Source of the DNA: Blattamonas nauphoetae
Taxonomy: Eukaryota > Preaxostyla > Oxymonadida
Assembly (NCBI GenBank): GCA_033064195.1
Contig: JARBJD010000399.1
Coordinates: forward strand, 1 to 61,552
Length of the DNA stretch: 61,552 nt
Direction of reading: 5' to 3'
Below are positions 23,601 to 32,628 of the stretch, piece after piece. Position numbers and translations under genes: made by a program. The notes under the pieces were generated by a model. It searched no databases and was not told where the DNA came from. It saw nothing but the letters and a program-made list of their open reading frames with translations. Every line of letters begins with the position of its first letter. Position 1 is the first letter of the stretch.

Positions 23601-25836
23601 TGGATCGAGTCGGATTGTGAACAACCTGTTCGATGATCCCGACACTCTCCTTCTCTCGTTCGTCACTGTTGATCTCTCGGATTCCACACTCTCCTCGTCG
23701 GACTCGCTGATTTTGAACGAGAATGGGGAAGTTTCAATTGACTCGTCGACAATCTGGTCGAAGAATGAGATCTCGTTCAGTCTGATTCGACTGACTGGAG
23801 GAGAAGCGTCAGTGACAAACCTGACGCTCTCTGATCTGACATTCTCGTCGCTGCTGTTCGACCTCTCCTCTTCTGATCTTTGTTCGTTCTCTGAAGTGTT
23901 TGTTTCGGACACGAGAATGCCATCATTCCTGACAGTTTCTGACACGAAACGACTTGTGCTGAAATCGTTCTCCTTCGATGGATCTTCGTCGGGTGCTTCG
24001 TCAAGTGAGATCACGAAGAAGAACGGAGAAGTGTCTGAAGAGGAGAAGGATGTGTGTGAATGGACAGAAGCGCTGATCCGAGTTGTGAACACAACCTCAA
24101 TTTTTGAGAATGTGAAAGTGTCTCATGTTGGATCGGGAGGGATCTGGATGGATGGAGGATCGATGAAAGTGGAAGCAAGCACATTCCACGACAACTTTGT
24201 GTCGAACTCGTCATTTCCTTCAGTTCGTCGAAACATTCATTGCTCGAATGGTGAGCTGAACGTTGAGAGTCTGAGTGGAGGCGATGGAACGAAGGATTTC
24301 CCTTCGGCGTGGATCAGTGTTGGGGAAGAATGCGTCTTCTCATCCTCAGTTGTGGACACTCGCTCTCCTCTCTTCATTGCATCGCTGAATGGTTCGAAGA
24401 GCAAGGTGTCGTCGAACTCGAAAGGGAAGACATTCACCGCAGAACTTGTTGGATCGCTTCTGATTCCTTGTGGTCTGTGGGTTGAGGTGTTTGAATGGAA
24501 TGAGAAAACGAAGAGAGAGACAGGAAAGGTGGAAGTTGATCTTTCGAAAGCATCAATAGAGAAGTGGAATGAAACAAGCCTGACACTGACATTGAGCGAA
24601 GACACTCTTCGGAAATCGCTGGATGCTGAACAAGAATGGCGACTTCGAGTGATGTTTGGGTCTGGAGTTGGTGGAGAAGATTGGGTTCGAGTGAAGATGA
24701 GTGTTGTTGCGGAGCGAAAGGCACAAGCAGTGGAGAGTCTGAAATGGGTGATTCCAGTTGCAGCTGGGGTGATTGTGGGGATTGTTGTGGTTTTGATTGT
24801 GATTGTGTGCTGTCGTCGAAAGATGAAGACGAAATCAACGGAAAAGGAAGAATTGATGGCTCACCAAGAATTGGACTGTGTGGACGAGAAGATGTTTGTG
24901 GACGAATCGGTGAACATCATGGGAGACCGAACAGGTAACCACCTTCAGCCATCCACACTGATTGGATCGAACGAGGATGGGAATGAAGTGCGGAAGGAGA
25001 AGACTGAAGTGAGAGAGAACGAGAAGAAGGAAGAAGATCCGTTGAAATCAATTGAGTTTCTGTGCGAAGCGCTGAAATGTGGAGACAAGTTTGAAGTGTG
25101 CATTGTTGACAAGCGGCAGACACTTCACGATCGAATCCACAAGCCAATGCCAGGTGCACGTCCTCTTGGTCGGTTCAATGTTGAGTCTCAGATTGTGGAA
25201 GGACTGAAGCGGTTGGACAGAGATGCGAGGCATCGATGGATTCTGGGGCGACTGAACCCGCAATGGATCCTGATTGACAAAAACGATCAGGTTTTTCTGA
25301 AAGTCGAGTCGGAAGATCCTGTGCCTCCTGACAAAGCAATCCCTCTTCAGACCGACACGATTGAGAATGCAACCGCACACGAACAGGCTCAATTGTTGGG
25401 GCAGACGATGCGAAGACAAGTTGTGAACGAGAATCTTCAGCGATGGATTGCACCTGAGCTGGGAGAAGAAGATGGAAGAGGAACGAAGGGGGTGAAAGGA
25501 GCGAACTTGACGGCAGCGTCGGTTTTTAGCTTGGGCCTTGTCCTGTATGAGATTGAGACTGGAAATGTTCCGTTTGGAGAGATTGATGGAGTGAACGCGC
25601 ATCGTCAACTGGGAACAGGATCAAGGCCGAAAATGGAGAACATCCCAGAGGAAATGAAGGAACTGATCTCGTCTTGTCTGAATGTGAATGCGTTGGAACG
25701 ACCATCGCTGGACGCCATCTCAGAGAGACTGATTTGGATTGGGAAGAACACATCGCAACTGACGAGCGAGGAAGCCCACTCGCTTGAGGAAGAACTGAAA
25801 CAGACCCGACAGAAGCAAACCGCGATCTGTTCGTGA
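14653..25836 (+). CDS. Giant beta-helix surface protein with membrane span and C-terminal pseudokinase
   Basis: A single uninterrupted frame of about 3,727 residues. A signal peptide is likely, cleaved after ...ATTPAQ; the first ATG (14653) gives a longer basic N-region, and the ATG at 14710 is an alternative. The ectodomain is Ser/Thr-rich with right-handed beta-helix character (repeated 'SxFxxC', GGALYVS, GGAIHFAGG and GGALFVE motifs as in polymorphic membrane proteins). A Cys module of the form 'xVDxxGxDxxxCGxxxxPCxTLxxG' recurs at about 16640, 18510, 19410, 20180, 20990, 21730, 22570 and 23390, spaced about 250-280 residues in the later part. A membrane span (IPVAAGVIVGIVVVLIVIV, about 24750-24810) is followed by a basic stop-transfer and a kinase-like domain (about 25040-25770). 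That domain keeps WIAPE and SVFSLGLVLYEIETGNVPFG but has no visible VAIK, HRD or DFG motif, so it is probably a pseudokinase. It is likely a cell-surface receptor or adhesin. Confidence 0.85.
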   Translation: MPSISLFNRRDKPRRGRKSMHLLVWVTTIVWSKFATTPAQLDSLDALLQAFLPSTNDVERDTNKITLDGKSFSCSPISIVSCVVSLTGQLNTIVTPSQSSEIGDPQNGNQNHRTVQNHKAVSLFVLKNTTLSLSTLTFDLRSPKGECNQPVQPGEIQNSVSCGKLSSSHVSVDNVSFLLSSGSSPFVISSTGLMDHSTSTLILSRCHFFAELGVMGALTSILEDESFADSLSVTVHSLSLSSQTVSSQTGISFTLSPSFTPISSAFPINSLISACNFRNMTSSQFSSTSKPKLQSLRIIDSQLNCVENGLAGTIIPEICQHKEFSCTNCSMMECVNTEESGSTKQIEEDTTFTSITQQIKVDPSFSHYSFTSCTFTATNTSKSFALIYLNPLEGNVKFSSCTFKVEIGLNHNTLIDCRAKRDLNVDCVIDSCTFTFWRESTASTASNQLFLSSFLHIFLVSSTFSPPPPDPDSESDTPRISPARSFQVSNCITFIFVSNCVFKKQTSTGHGGALYVSLARLFLSDSLFESCSADTKGGALYVSAVKQHPFIRNVFRMNRAKSGGAIHFAGGGTAVLVDCHFEENEAAETYVYDPDTLAHFRGNDIHNYSPSLTMYSTETVFGCTSTSMSPKLGYFYDTSLNGNLTTEDALFPSPSTIIPPSNVFFVEDGESGDCSDGSPCGSFSTALSKAGSGTNLINMDSGLFEAPETSISFHVEVFGVGFLTNTSFSTTLVSSGLTVSGSGNLTLFSLSLKPKDSTSQLIRMESSKATRLSTVRIECITSHEVSLFSFSSGSSTFVTCWFNSIEMKSDAVISISGTASVSFLSCWLMLITRSGGEGGSCIDSRSSQVLRFETCDFAHCSSSGRAGCLDLVATETSSAIFTSVIFTSNTANDTFSNRGNDISHSGFKSTNINTVSSCRSTSTRPHILVDSSSSQDVLCPTQHFSTKGIDHPLAIRFESGIPLSWFRGLREEIDSWMESTTQVQIRSDSKAVLDPIQIIRKNVYVYSTPLSFSTYTQTLVRVGDGGAARFRYTPMTMENSFTSVPFVVEEGATSLNLEKVVLTISADQQCPFVQCTGGKLSISGITVKPATLIKLGESSLFHCQSCTATLTQSIFSNLETRGDGAVLRAVNTTVTCSDSAFEHCTARNGGALFVELDGSKYVRVTHAKTSAFSTTFQNCSAVGGGDRLSPQGKGGALFVTGRSTSSTPIRFNSTDTNHARFEQNTALLGQDLFVGSTLFSSVETSKLSEFGGGSLSADDHVVIEGRPEADKSVIGLLIPTPSISVNGSVKEVMTGMSGNDSVDCKWTSSFCATLEYGIQFLKTTYPNGDLFPQSIKFVWNMSYFEKDVVVSEQDVAVSGTAGKKVAAGETLRTIVEVNKTITSPFLFTIKKSALFSISDLDILTSVEVGLFVVEESGGRLGLSKVGIVCSLGGPHSQPLIKSEGRPVVIELSTFNTSSSSLASFSHPIIQLISTSTPSSASITLSSVSFSSLQTTSSALVEIDTDGVISVLSTSFSSCSCSSDRKGEYVFVRTSNPELSITRTLWKGSFSLSTPPNAFYVEDRDRPSSDEWFSLPLLLFLIAPAGTVFVDSSAHSSTHTNCGSSSLACSSLDSAFVSATTHTLSEVSIKIASSVSTRHAITSNLAIHPATSSPIIVNLKTDTQFVVDVSSSTFSLTSIHFSIDSTCSASPLFLVLSGELLLSSCRIGGDSVTALPSTLTTLIGVGGEGKLSIASSIVTQLHFTHPSEGSTVRLSLGSTFTTSTAAIFDRITSNGAGSLIFAEATDLAALSVSPPFALLKQTMPLQPDTVFSLDERMKIVGKTGDGDVESLLFFWYPHTEAEATLSVNENGEDHLNCGLPQLPCQTLETGFSRLKKAGTEMIVSSADFIKSPLSTFHPTQTVKSKNEKETMSIEQTGSLAVLEGHSLVLSNLGFVLAAGQRTVSALKATKGFLSISSCSFGSSLSETAVDSSLIEVSGSLAITSTIFTKIASSSTDSLVRIDVSGSHSISIVSTSLISCAASAGPLVSLTLSNSTEQTDWNFDLSGLSFSAASSNVVPSGVLLFVSGPSFATQIVPSRFPAVDLSTDPEAFWGNDTSTDVSSSLLVYLIAAGREIDVDGKKGTDIAHCGHFGVSCLTIGKGIWRANGEDGWKEIRIVDSTDLNELISPNEHALSLAGHSTTQSVRIVEDGGFDVVAASLSLSSLSFTTSVSSFSRSLICVSISGSLSIHSCSFASFSCSFSASILTASIATQKSVTITDTSFSNCNTTGSTRCGVVDVTMAAGSEFVFTHSGTPFTSCSSLSADANHIFIAHPTLTKEVIESCLCFTWDQTSRTSKELMGKEGDHRIPIPLALFFASLPKQVFVDAEWCDVSVCGFVEYPCASLSALHSRIVSVPDTTITLESSLTHSDELTFSERMSMVGGNNEMRISELSLSPTECGLFTTTADVSFTALFVTVPSNFKHISLMDCQSSCLTMRNCSLSQESSTRIPTVLIELHSDACLSVSESFFTSITSSHQKASVISAVLSEKGSLHVDNNTFSCCMCSGEAHSIFLSLSNSSEVHVNSFDYSLTSLVFSSPSSNSESTPSIDVLVVGHHLDRTVTLDRWEKSFSREKGESIWGDDKTTGMNTSLLPYLVSISGAVEVDWKGFSFEKCGHFFLFCSSFELGVARMEEADVDRIKIIEKIEVSSTIQMNGEKCVVGASVESILCFSKDGQFENSAKESVDSSLSFSSLLITIERLERTTPLFVSTSGSLSFTSCSFIGTQSPTISFPLILIRNGELELSEIEAEDITLESDALIVSEGSVSISKSNFTSINRVTGLGCVLESESENEVRVVNSSFIQCNSATTTTWIVLHGANEKTLKVENWEGTLDRFSPRPSVLLDDSSDSDSTSSLSSDESGAHSLLYEFYPRVSGEIVVSLDEVNEDHRLCGSWELPCLTVDDSVGKTGVRKVEIFGSSWIKSLMKMDGDLLWICGHKKKGILKMIGSSRIVNNLFDDPDTLLLSFVTVDLSDSTLSSSDSLILNENGEVSIDSSTIWSKNEISFSLIRLTGGEASVTNLTLSDLTFSSLLFDLSSSDLCSFSEVFVSDTRMPSFLTVSDTKRLVLKSFSFDGSSSGASSSEITKKNGEVSEEEKDVCEWTEALIRVVNTTSIFENVKVSHVGSGGIWMDGGSMKVEASTFHDNFVSNSSFPSVRRNIHCSNGELNVESLSGGDGTKDFPSAWISVGEECVFSSSVVDTRSPLFIASLNGSKSKVSSNSKGKTFTAELVGSLLIPCGLWVEVFEWNEKTKRETGKVEVDLSKASIEKWNETSLTLTLSEDTLRKSLDAEQEWRLRVMFGSGVGGEDWVRVKMSVVAERKAQAVESLKWVIPVAAGVIVGIVVVLIVIVCCRRKMKTKSTEKEELMAHQELDCVDEKMFVDESVNIMGDRTGNHLQPSTLIGSNEDGNEVRKEKTEVRENEKKEEDPLKSIEFLCEALKCGDKFEVCIVDKRQTLHDRIHKPMPGARPLGRFNVESQIVEGLKRLDRDARHRWILGRLNPQWILIDKNDQVFLKVESEDPVPPDKAIPLQTDTIENATAHEQAQLLGQTMRRQVVNENLQRWIAPELGEEDGRGTKGVKGANLTAASVFSLGLVLYEIETGNVPFGEIDGVNAHRQLGTGSRPKMENIPEEMKELISSCLNVNALERPSLDAISERLIWIGKNTSQLTSEEAHSLEEELKQTRQKQTAICS

Positions 25837-26613
25837 CACATCTTCCTCGTCGTCCTCTCCTGGCGGAACACCGAGCACATCAACCAACGCCTCACCTCGT
25901 CCAGATTGGAACGTGGCCAACATGAGTGCTAGCTCGTTTTGTTGACATCTAGTTACGTGATGGGACATCGATCTCACTTTATTCGATTTAATTTGGAGAC
26001 TCAAAACACATTTCAGTCACCGCTCGTGCTTCTTTGATCTTTCGTTTTTCTCCTATTTTATTCTTCCAAGTTCTTTTACCTTTCATTTCTTTTCGTGCTT
26101 CACCTGTCACGACTCAACTTGTGGACTCTCACCCACATCACTCCACCTCTTTCTCTTGATTTTGGAGGAAGAATCTCACTCCACTTGACTCCCACTTGCT
26201 CTCTCACCATTTTATGAAACTCGTTCTCTCTCCTCCAACTTGATTCTCTTCTGATTTTTGTTTTCATGCAATTTTGGCTTCTTTATCGTCGTCGCTTTCC
26301 GACTCGACATATTTCTTGTGAAGGATGCTGATACAAGAACTTCTGTGATGTCTTTTCAGCTGATTCTGTTTCATTTCAGTCCACAAGTTTCCCTGGTCGT
26401 TTTATCTTCATTCGTCACATTCTTCATTCCATCTCCAGAGATCATTCTGTTTCTGCTTCTTTCCCCAAATTGAGACAACCGCACTTGATGAAAAAACTGA
26501 CGAATCAACTGTCACATAATGGCACTTATTTCAATGAAGAAACGATAACGACAACTGATTCATCCAGAAACGTCATTTATCTTGTCCCCCTTCCGATGAT
26601 ATCAGATATTCCA
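25837..26613. other. Convergent intergenic region
   Basis: About 780 bases between the 3' ends of the giant gene (plus) and the POT1-like gene (minus). T/C-rich at 26040-26460 on the plus strand. No gene, RNA or repeat recognised. Confidence 0.5.
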
Positions 26614-29600
26614 TCAAGACCGTGCCTCCAGTCCGACGTGAAGAACAGTCGTATCAACAACCGCAAAACGGACGCAATGTCCCCCCACATCTCGTTCCTC
26701 GTCCAACGGAGTCAGAATGACATCAAATGCTGGTCTTTTATTCTCATTTCCAAGCAATGTTGTGATTGTGTCGTTAATTGTGTTCCAAGCAGCGACGCCA
26801 TCGAAGTGTTTCGGAGCAAAGGGAAACAGAAGAAGAGGACGAGAAGACATGTGATGGAAAGGATGGATCGGATGAACGTCCACTTGCTGGTCAGACTGGA
26901 CGAGAACGGAGAGTGTCGATGGAACAAAGGGGCGAGTGAGGGGAACGAACACGTCTTCCACCTCCAATACGATCTCACAAATCACCAAGCCATCCTCGTT
27001 CTGCCTCGTAAACTGTTTGAGGGACGACGGATAGTGACTCAGCAGGCTGACACGATGTCTCGTTCGAGGATCGGTCGGAGAGTGGGCGAAGGTGGGGCTG
27101 GAGAGGAGGTGGAGAGGGGTGTATTGGATTGGAGTGGGAAACGTGAACACGATGGTCTGTCGATTGGTCTGGAAGTCAGAAAGGATTGCTTTTGTTTCCA
27201 GATGAGAGTAAGAATGGAAAGGAAGAGGGATCAGCGAGTCTTCCTCCAACACGACTTTCATCATTTCTAGCGAGGTCTTCACCCATTCCGGAAGGACAGC
27301 GCAGAACGCAGAAATGGTTGGCATCGTCTGAGTCTCTGCCTGTTCCGACGGTGTTCGTTGGAGTTGTTGTTGAGCAACGGCAAGATGGAGAATCGATGGG
27401 GTGTACTGGTAGAACTGCTCACCCAGCGTCGAGTGGAGCCAATACAACAGCAGAATGCATTTTCTGTGTTCCAACGAGGTTGGCTGCGAACCTGCGGGTG
27501 ATGATGTGTCAGACTGTGTCGAACTCGAGTTGACGAAGTGCGGAGGATGCACGAACTGCACAGCGGCCGAGCCTGCCTCGGTTTCCTCTTGAGATTCTCG
27601 TCTCGATGGCGGAGTAGTTGAGTTCTGTGTTGGCATAGTTCGTTTCTTTGTTCGCCCACTGGCTCGACGAACAATTTTGGGGCGAGGGATGGCAGATTGA
27701 GGGGTGTTGTGTTGGGCTGGTGTCGGTGTTCGGAAGTGATCTGTCGAAGGCGGATGACTTGGAGGGAGCGCTTCCGCTTCCTCCAATTCCGGTTTCTCTT
27801 TGTTGTCTTGTTTATCCTCTTTCCGGGGCATCTCCTTTTCTTTTGTTTTTGTTCGGTTCAACAACATTTTCAGCTTCTTCTTCACATGCGGAGGAGTTTC
27901 GTCTCTATCGTCTGTTTTGGTTGGTGTCAGCTGCGTGGAAGTCTGCCCGTTCTCGTTCAGAGGATGGTCTCCCCATTCTCCGATTTTGGGAAGTATCACC
28001 ACGTCTCTCAACTGATCCCTCTGCCACGTCTGTTCGATCCTCACAACATCCTTGACCTCCACATTGAACCGACCCACAGCGCTGGCGAAATCCACAACAA
28101 ACAGTTTGGAGTCGTTCTCAGAGAACGTGGCGGTGACAGGGAATCGATCAGCGATGGCGTGGTGGTGCTGGACTGTGAGGTGAGTGGCACCAAGTGAGTG
28201 GTAAGTGGAGACGATGAGCTGTCGTGCTGATTGTGTGAGAGGTGGAGATTGAGAGACGGAGGAGGTTGCGAATGAAGGCGTGAGCGAGAGGGATTGCTGG
28301 GAAGAGGTGAGAGATTGATCAATGTCTGCTCCACGAATAGTAAGACTTCCGAAACGAACGAAATCACCAACACGGACGAGAGAAGGAAGAAGTCGTTCAG
28401 TGATGTCATTTTCCTCCATTCGCTCCTGATTCTTCTTGACAATCTGAACATACACAAGATCCATCCCGAAGAGAGACAGCGGATCAAACACGAACACTCC
28501 CATCTCGTCCACACCAACCACAAACCCGCTCACATCGACATTCGCTACCGCAGGGTTATAAATACCACGAGCCCGCCGAGTGCGAATGTGCTCCTTTGAC
28601 ATCATCAACGGTGAGATGTTCGATTTTGATGTGTTGGCAGGGATGGGATTGAGGTGTGACATGAGGAAATAGAAGGCCACCATCTCTGCATCTTTCTGGA
28701 CAGGAATTCGGCATTTTGGTTTGATGGCGTCGGCGAGGGAGTGGATGAGCGTGTCTGACGTGTATGCTCTGTTTGGAGATCGGATGGGGTGGAGTGGAGT
28801 GGAGTCGGGATGAACGGGTTGTGCTGGCGTCGGAGGAAAGTCGGGGGAGAGACGAGGGCGAAGGGAGGCGGAGAGAAGTGCTCGGTTGGAGACGATGGGG
28901 TGGGAGGTTGGTTGGGCGGTGGCTTCGGAGAGGAGATGCGTTGCGATTCGTCCCAAGTGTCTGGATCTTCTGTTGGATTGCTTCTGGTCACTGTTTTCTC
29001 ATTCTCATCTGCATCTTTCAACATGATTTCCTCATCCTCCTCTTCTTCTCTTGGCACATCACGCACTGTCTTCGACGGTGATGGGGAGTCGGGTTCTGCC
29101 TTCCCATCCGTCTTCTTCCGCCAAGCGAACCGTTTCGCACCTTTCTTTCCCTTTCGCCGTCGCGAGAGAATGATTTTGGGAGTGTCAGCGTCGCAATCAA
29201 TAATTTCTTGTTTATCTTCCTTTCGTGCTTGTTCTTCCTCAACTCCCACATCCAACGTCTTTTTCGAATCAAACACAACCTTCAGAAGCTGCTCGTCAGT
29301 TCTTGAAAAGATCTCCATCGAGAAGAACCCCGAACTGCCCTTGATCTGCGGTCTTCCCTGATACTTCTGAACGGTGATGGACTTCAGCCACACAACAGCA
29401 CCAACTCGCAGATTGTGGCAGGGACAGGCAGGGTCTCTCATCTGATTCCACGAGAAGAAGAGATTGGCGGTGATCGGCGTCACGAGCCCGTTCATGTTGA
29501 CGGGGAGTGTTTCGTCAACCAACGACAGTTTGACATGCCAGTCGCCTCCGTTTGGGAGAGGAGCGCCATGTCCGCGAGGCTTGCTCGGAGGATGTGATTT

Positions 29601-29978
29601 GTTGATCGGTGGGCGAGGAAGGGTGAAGTCGGAGATGATAGCGATGACTGAGACATTCGGCGAGATTTGGAGGGAGGAGAGGGGAGTGTAATCGGGAGGG
29701 GTTGGTTTTGGGGGGAGGGCAGGAAAGAAGGATGACAGGAGAGGGAGCTGAAGAAGCGAGTTGGGCGGTTCTTCTTCCGTCGGAGTGATGAGAATGTCGT
29801 CGACTGTCCGAGCCAATTCCGATTTTGCTTTGGCGTCTTCTCGTGCAAGCCATTCGGAGATTCTTTCAACAAACTCGACGGAGGTTGGGATGCTCAACGG
29901 AAGGCCAACACTTTTCTCGAAATTCGCTTCATTTTGTTGTGTTGGGTCTTCTTTCCAGTCGACTCGCTCCCACTCCAT
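26614..29978 (-). CDS. POT1-like telomere single-strand DNA-binding protein
   Basis: Joining the frames with a predicted 47-nt intron (28769-28815) gives about 1,105 residues. Residues about 96-225 match the first OB fold of POT1/TEBP (Telo_bind): YTPLSSLQISPNVSVIAII, then a strand GGDWHVKLSLVDETL, then LRVGAVVWLKSITVQKYQ and IKGSSGFFSMEIFSR, close in order and spacing to human POT1 (YTPL..L, D....VTIVDQT, GDIVRFHRLKIQVY, SSGFASLTF). A long charged, proline-rich linker follows, then a second OB-like stretch (GFVVGVDEMGVFVFDPL ... VRVGDFVRFGSLTIRG). Role by family: binds the 3' telomeric overhang and protects ends. The start at 29978 overlaps the 3' end of the upstream frame by 85 bases, so the two may be one gene with an undetected intron. 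Confidence 0.7.
28769..28815 (-). other. Predicted 47-nt intron in the POT1-like gene
   Basis: GTTCATCC...AAACAG on the minus strand. Removing it joins ...RRQHNP to AYTSDTLIHSL in the frame that continues to the stop; total coding length is then divisible by three. Other GT-AG pairs nearby cannot be excluded. Confidence 0.45.
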
Positions 29979-32302
29979 CCGAGCGACGGTGTGACGATCT
30001 GCTGTGACGGTTCTGATTGTGGAGTTGGAATGAACCCACCATTCTCCACAATTGGATCAGAGCTGGTCCTCTGGACAATGTGTGTGGCACCAGCACCGTC
30101 CGATGGATTGTTCAGAGGCGTGCGGTCGGGCATTGTGACCTCGACGATCTGTTCCGAGTTTGGGTCCCATTCACAAATGTCTCGGAGAAGTTCAGCGTGG
30201 GTCCCGCCAAATGATTGTTGGATGTGGTTGAACGGGATGTGGACAGAAGCCGATGGGACAACCGGGTTGAGAGGTGGCTGGCTCAGAAGGAGGTTGTGTA
30301 GGGACGAGTTGTTCTGGAGAAGGATTGCCCGAGTCTTGCGAGGCATATTCGAGTTGTGAGAGGGATCGTTCGTCAACGATGAAATTTGTCTCCGGGACGA
30401 CTGGCTGTGTCTGAAGATCTTCCGAGTGAGCTGTGAGTGAGAGAGTCCCGAAACTGTTTGATGGAGGGAGCGGCTGTTGCTCTGAGGTGATGATGATGTT
30501 GTCAGAAGGAGTAAAAGTTTCGAGTGAAGGAGGAGAAGGTTGCGACGATAGTTGTGTTTGTGAATCGTGAAGAGACACGTGCGCGATTGAATGATGCTCA
30601 GGATTCTGCGGTGTCTCGGAGAGTGAGATGATGATGTCAGACAGTTGCTCGTCGGATGCTGACTCGTCCTCCTTCCCAATCTCCTCGTTGGGTCGGACCA
30701 TCGAATCATACTCTGGTGTCTCTGGGAGTCCCGCAAATGTTTCCTCAAACTGGACCCCAAAGCGGTTTTGGAGGAGAGTCAACGGTGTTTCGCTCCGTTG
30801 GTGGTTCTCGAGTAAGGCGGAAGGAAGCAGTGGTTGGGAGGACTGTTGCGATTCGTGGAATGAAGGTTGGTCGGATGCAGAAACCGATGAGAAAAGTGAT
30901 TTGACTGGTTGGACTTGAAATTTCTGCTCATTCTGAGAGATTTGTGTTTCGAATAGATCTGTTTCTGAGTGTTCTTCCTTTTGGGAAGGAGGATGGGGAG
31001 GTTTTTGGATTGGCGGAGCATCCTCAGATGGGGGTGAATCTTGGAGTTGAAACGAATCGGAATAAAGTCAACATTTCTTCGGGTTCCTGGGATATAATGG
31101 ACTTTTGCATACCTAAAGCACTTTCTGAAGGGTGAATCGAGCTCATCGGCGATTCCCGAAAATCTGAGAAAGGAAGAAGAAAAACACGTCAAACCTTCCG
31201 AAAACTGCAGCTTCGGTCGTCTAAATCGATTGTCAAGTTCATGTTCAAAACGAAGTCCTTGCTTTGCACCAATCTCTGATGAATGTTTGGTGTGACATCG
31301 CTCGAGCCGAAAGCAGCGCTTTTTGGGACGAGAGTTGTTTCTGCGAGGAAATATAAAGTCGATCCGATCCTCTTCTTCGTCTTGCAGCCGTTGTTGATGG
31401 AGGTTATACACCGTGCGCTCGTTGTTCATCAAATCGACGTTCGGTTGATATTTCTCCATCCAAGCTGTTTGATAAGCTTCGATTTCATCGCAATCCAACT
31501 GACCCTTCGCTTGAAGGAGTTGCTGAATTCGGCATGCTTCTGTTGTTATCATTTCCTTCTTCTGGCGGGTCCCTCGAATGATGTATCTCCAAGCCCATTC
31601 CCAATCAGCACCGAGCTCAAGATACGACGGAAGACCACAATGCCACACACGGTGAATGAGTTGATACTGGTTTGATGCGAGTAATGGGAATTGACGAAGG
31701 AGACAGTCGGCTGGACATGCGGTGGTTGATTGTGGCGTTAGATGAAGAGTATGATAAATAGGAAAGAGATTTTGGAAAGTTTGGAGAGATTGAAATCTGT
31801 CCGAGAGATATTTTGGATATATAGTTGAGGAGGAGAGAGATGTCAGAGTCGCCAGAATTTGGTGGACTTCTTGATTCTTAGTAGCTGACCGCCGAGGAGT
31901 CAATTCCTCAATGTCTGTGCAGTCAGATTGAGAAGAGGTGCCAACAGATAAGGACATCTCAGTGGATGAATCGTCTCGACAAACCAAGAGTCGAGCTGGT
32001 CGATTTTGCGGTGAATTGGAAGATGGATGTTCAGAATCGGATAAAATCTCAATAGGACGTGGTGGACTTCTCGGAACAATTCGAGGTTGACCTGTTTCTT
32101 CATCTGAATCGATCACATATGCAGAAAGTCTGTTAACCTGATTAATTTGTGTTACTGCGGAAGAAAAAGTGAAAAAAATGATATAATGAACAATCTGAAA
32201 GCAATGGACAGCCAAAATGAACCAAAAAGCGAGGAGAGTGGAGGGAATTGGGACGAAGGAGAAGCATACCAACTGACCGTGTTCGTCTCCGATAGTAATC
32301 AT
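29894..32302 (-). CDS. Uncharacterised multi-exon protein, about 714 aa
   Basis: A chain of frames joined by predicted introns 32138-32269 (132 nt), 31164-31194 (31 nt), 31040-31112 (73 nt) and 30278-30305 (28 nt) gives an unbroken 714-residue product. The middle (about residues 90-290) is helical with Trp- and Leu-rich segments (WHCGLPSYLELGADWEWAWRY, split here as WHCGLPSYLEL and GADWEWAWRY) that look like a folded domain. The C-terminal 350 residues are Ser/Pro/Gln-rich and probably disordered. No family is recognised. The start could be the ATG at 32302 or one at about 32318 in another frame with a different first donor site. The end overlaps the start of the POT1-like gene, so both may form one gene; a telomere-linked role would then be possible but is speculation. 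Confidence 0.55.
31164..31194 (-). other. Predicted 31-nt intron
   Basis: GTTTGACGTGT...TTTCTCAG on the minus strand. Its removal joins KLQFSE to a 51-base exon (FRESPMSSIHPSESAL) and restores the frame. Same length as the introns at 12684-12714 and 36315-36345. Confidence 0.6.
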
Positions 32303-32628
32303 CGGTTAAATATTCCATGTCGGAGAGAGCCAAGTACTAGATAACAACTCTCGACGATCCTGTGTTAAGTCACCACACAGAAGGTGTGAATTGAGAATTA
32401 ATCTGTTGGGTGGATCTTGTCTCATCATTTCGTCGCGATTTCAGCTTCATTATCCAAGTTCGAGTCAGAGACAAACTGCTGACGTCCATAAGTTGTTTAT
32501 ACAGTATCAATCAACATAATTGCTTATAGGGATGTGATGAATCATAAAAATGAGGAGAATGACCAAAGGCATCTCCCCGATTCATATTATCCTTGAGTAG
32601 GAGTTCTCAGGAAGAACCGGCGGGACAT
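32303..32628. other. Intergenic region between two minus-strand genes
   Basis: About 325 bases, AT-rich, containing the 3' end of the three-repeat gene on its right and the 5' region of the 714-aa gene on its left. No motif identified. Confidence 0.4.

Noticed and set aside
24636-24938. Cys/Gly-rich plus-strand frame
   Set aside because: Out-of-frame reading of the membrane span and its flank in the giant gene.
15357-25895. Many open frames of 60-240 residues antisense or out of frame to the giant gene (for example 23370-24092 minus)
   Set aside because: Low-complexity Ser/Arg/Gln shadows of the 11-kb gene, which has clear domains in its own frame.
28764-29361. Plus-strand frames opposite the POT1-like gene
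   Set aside because: Arg/Gly/Ser shadows; the minus strand has the OB-fold signal.
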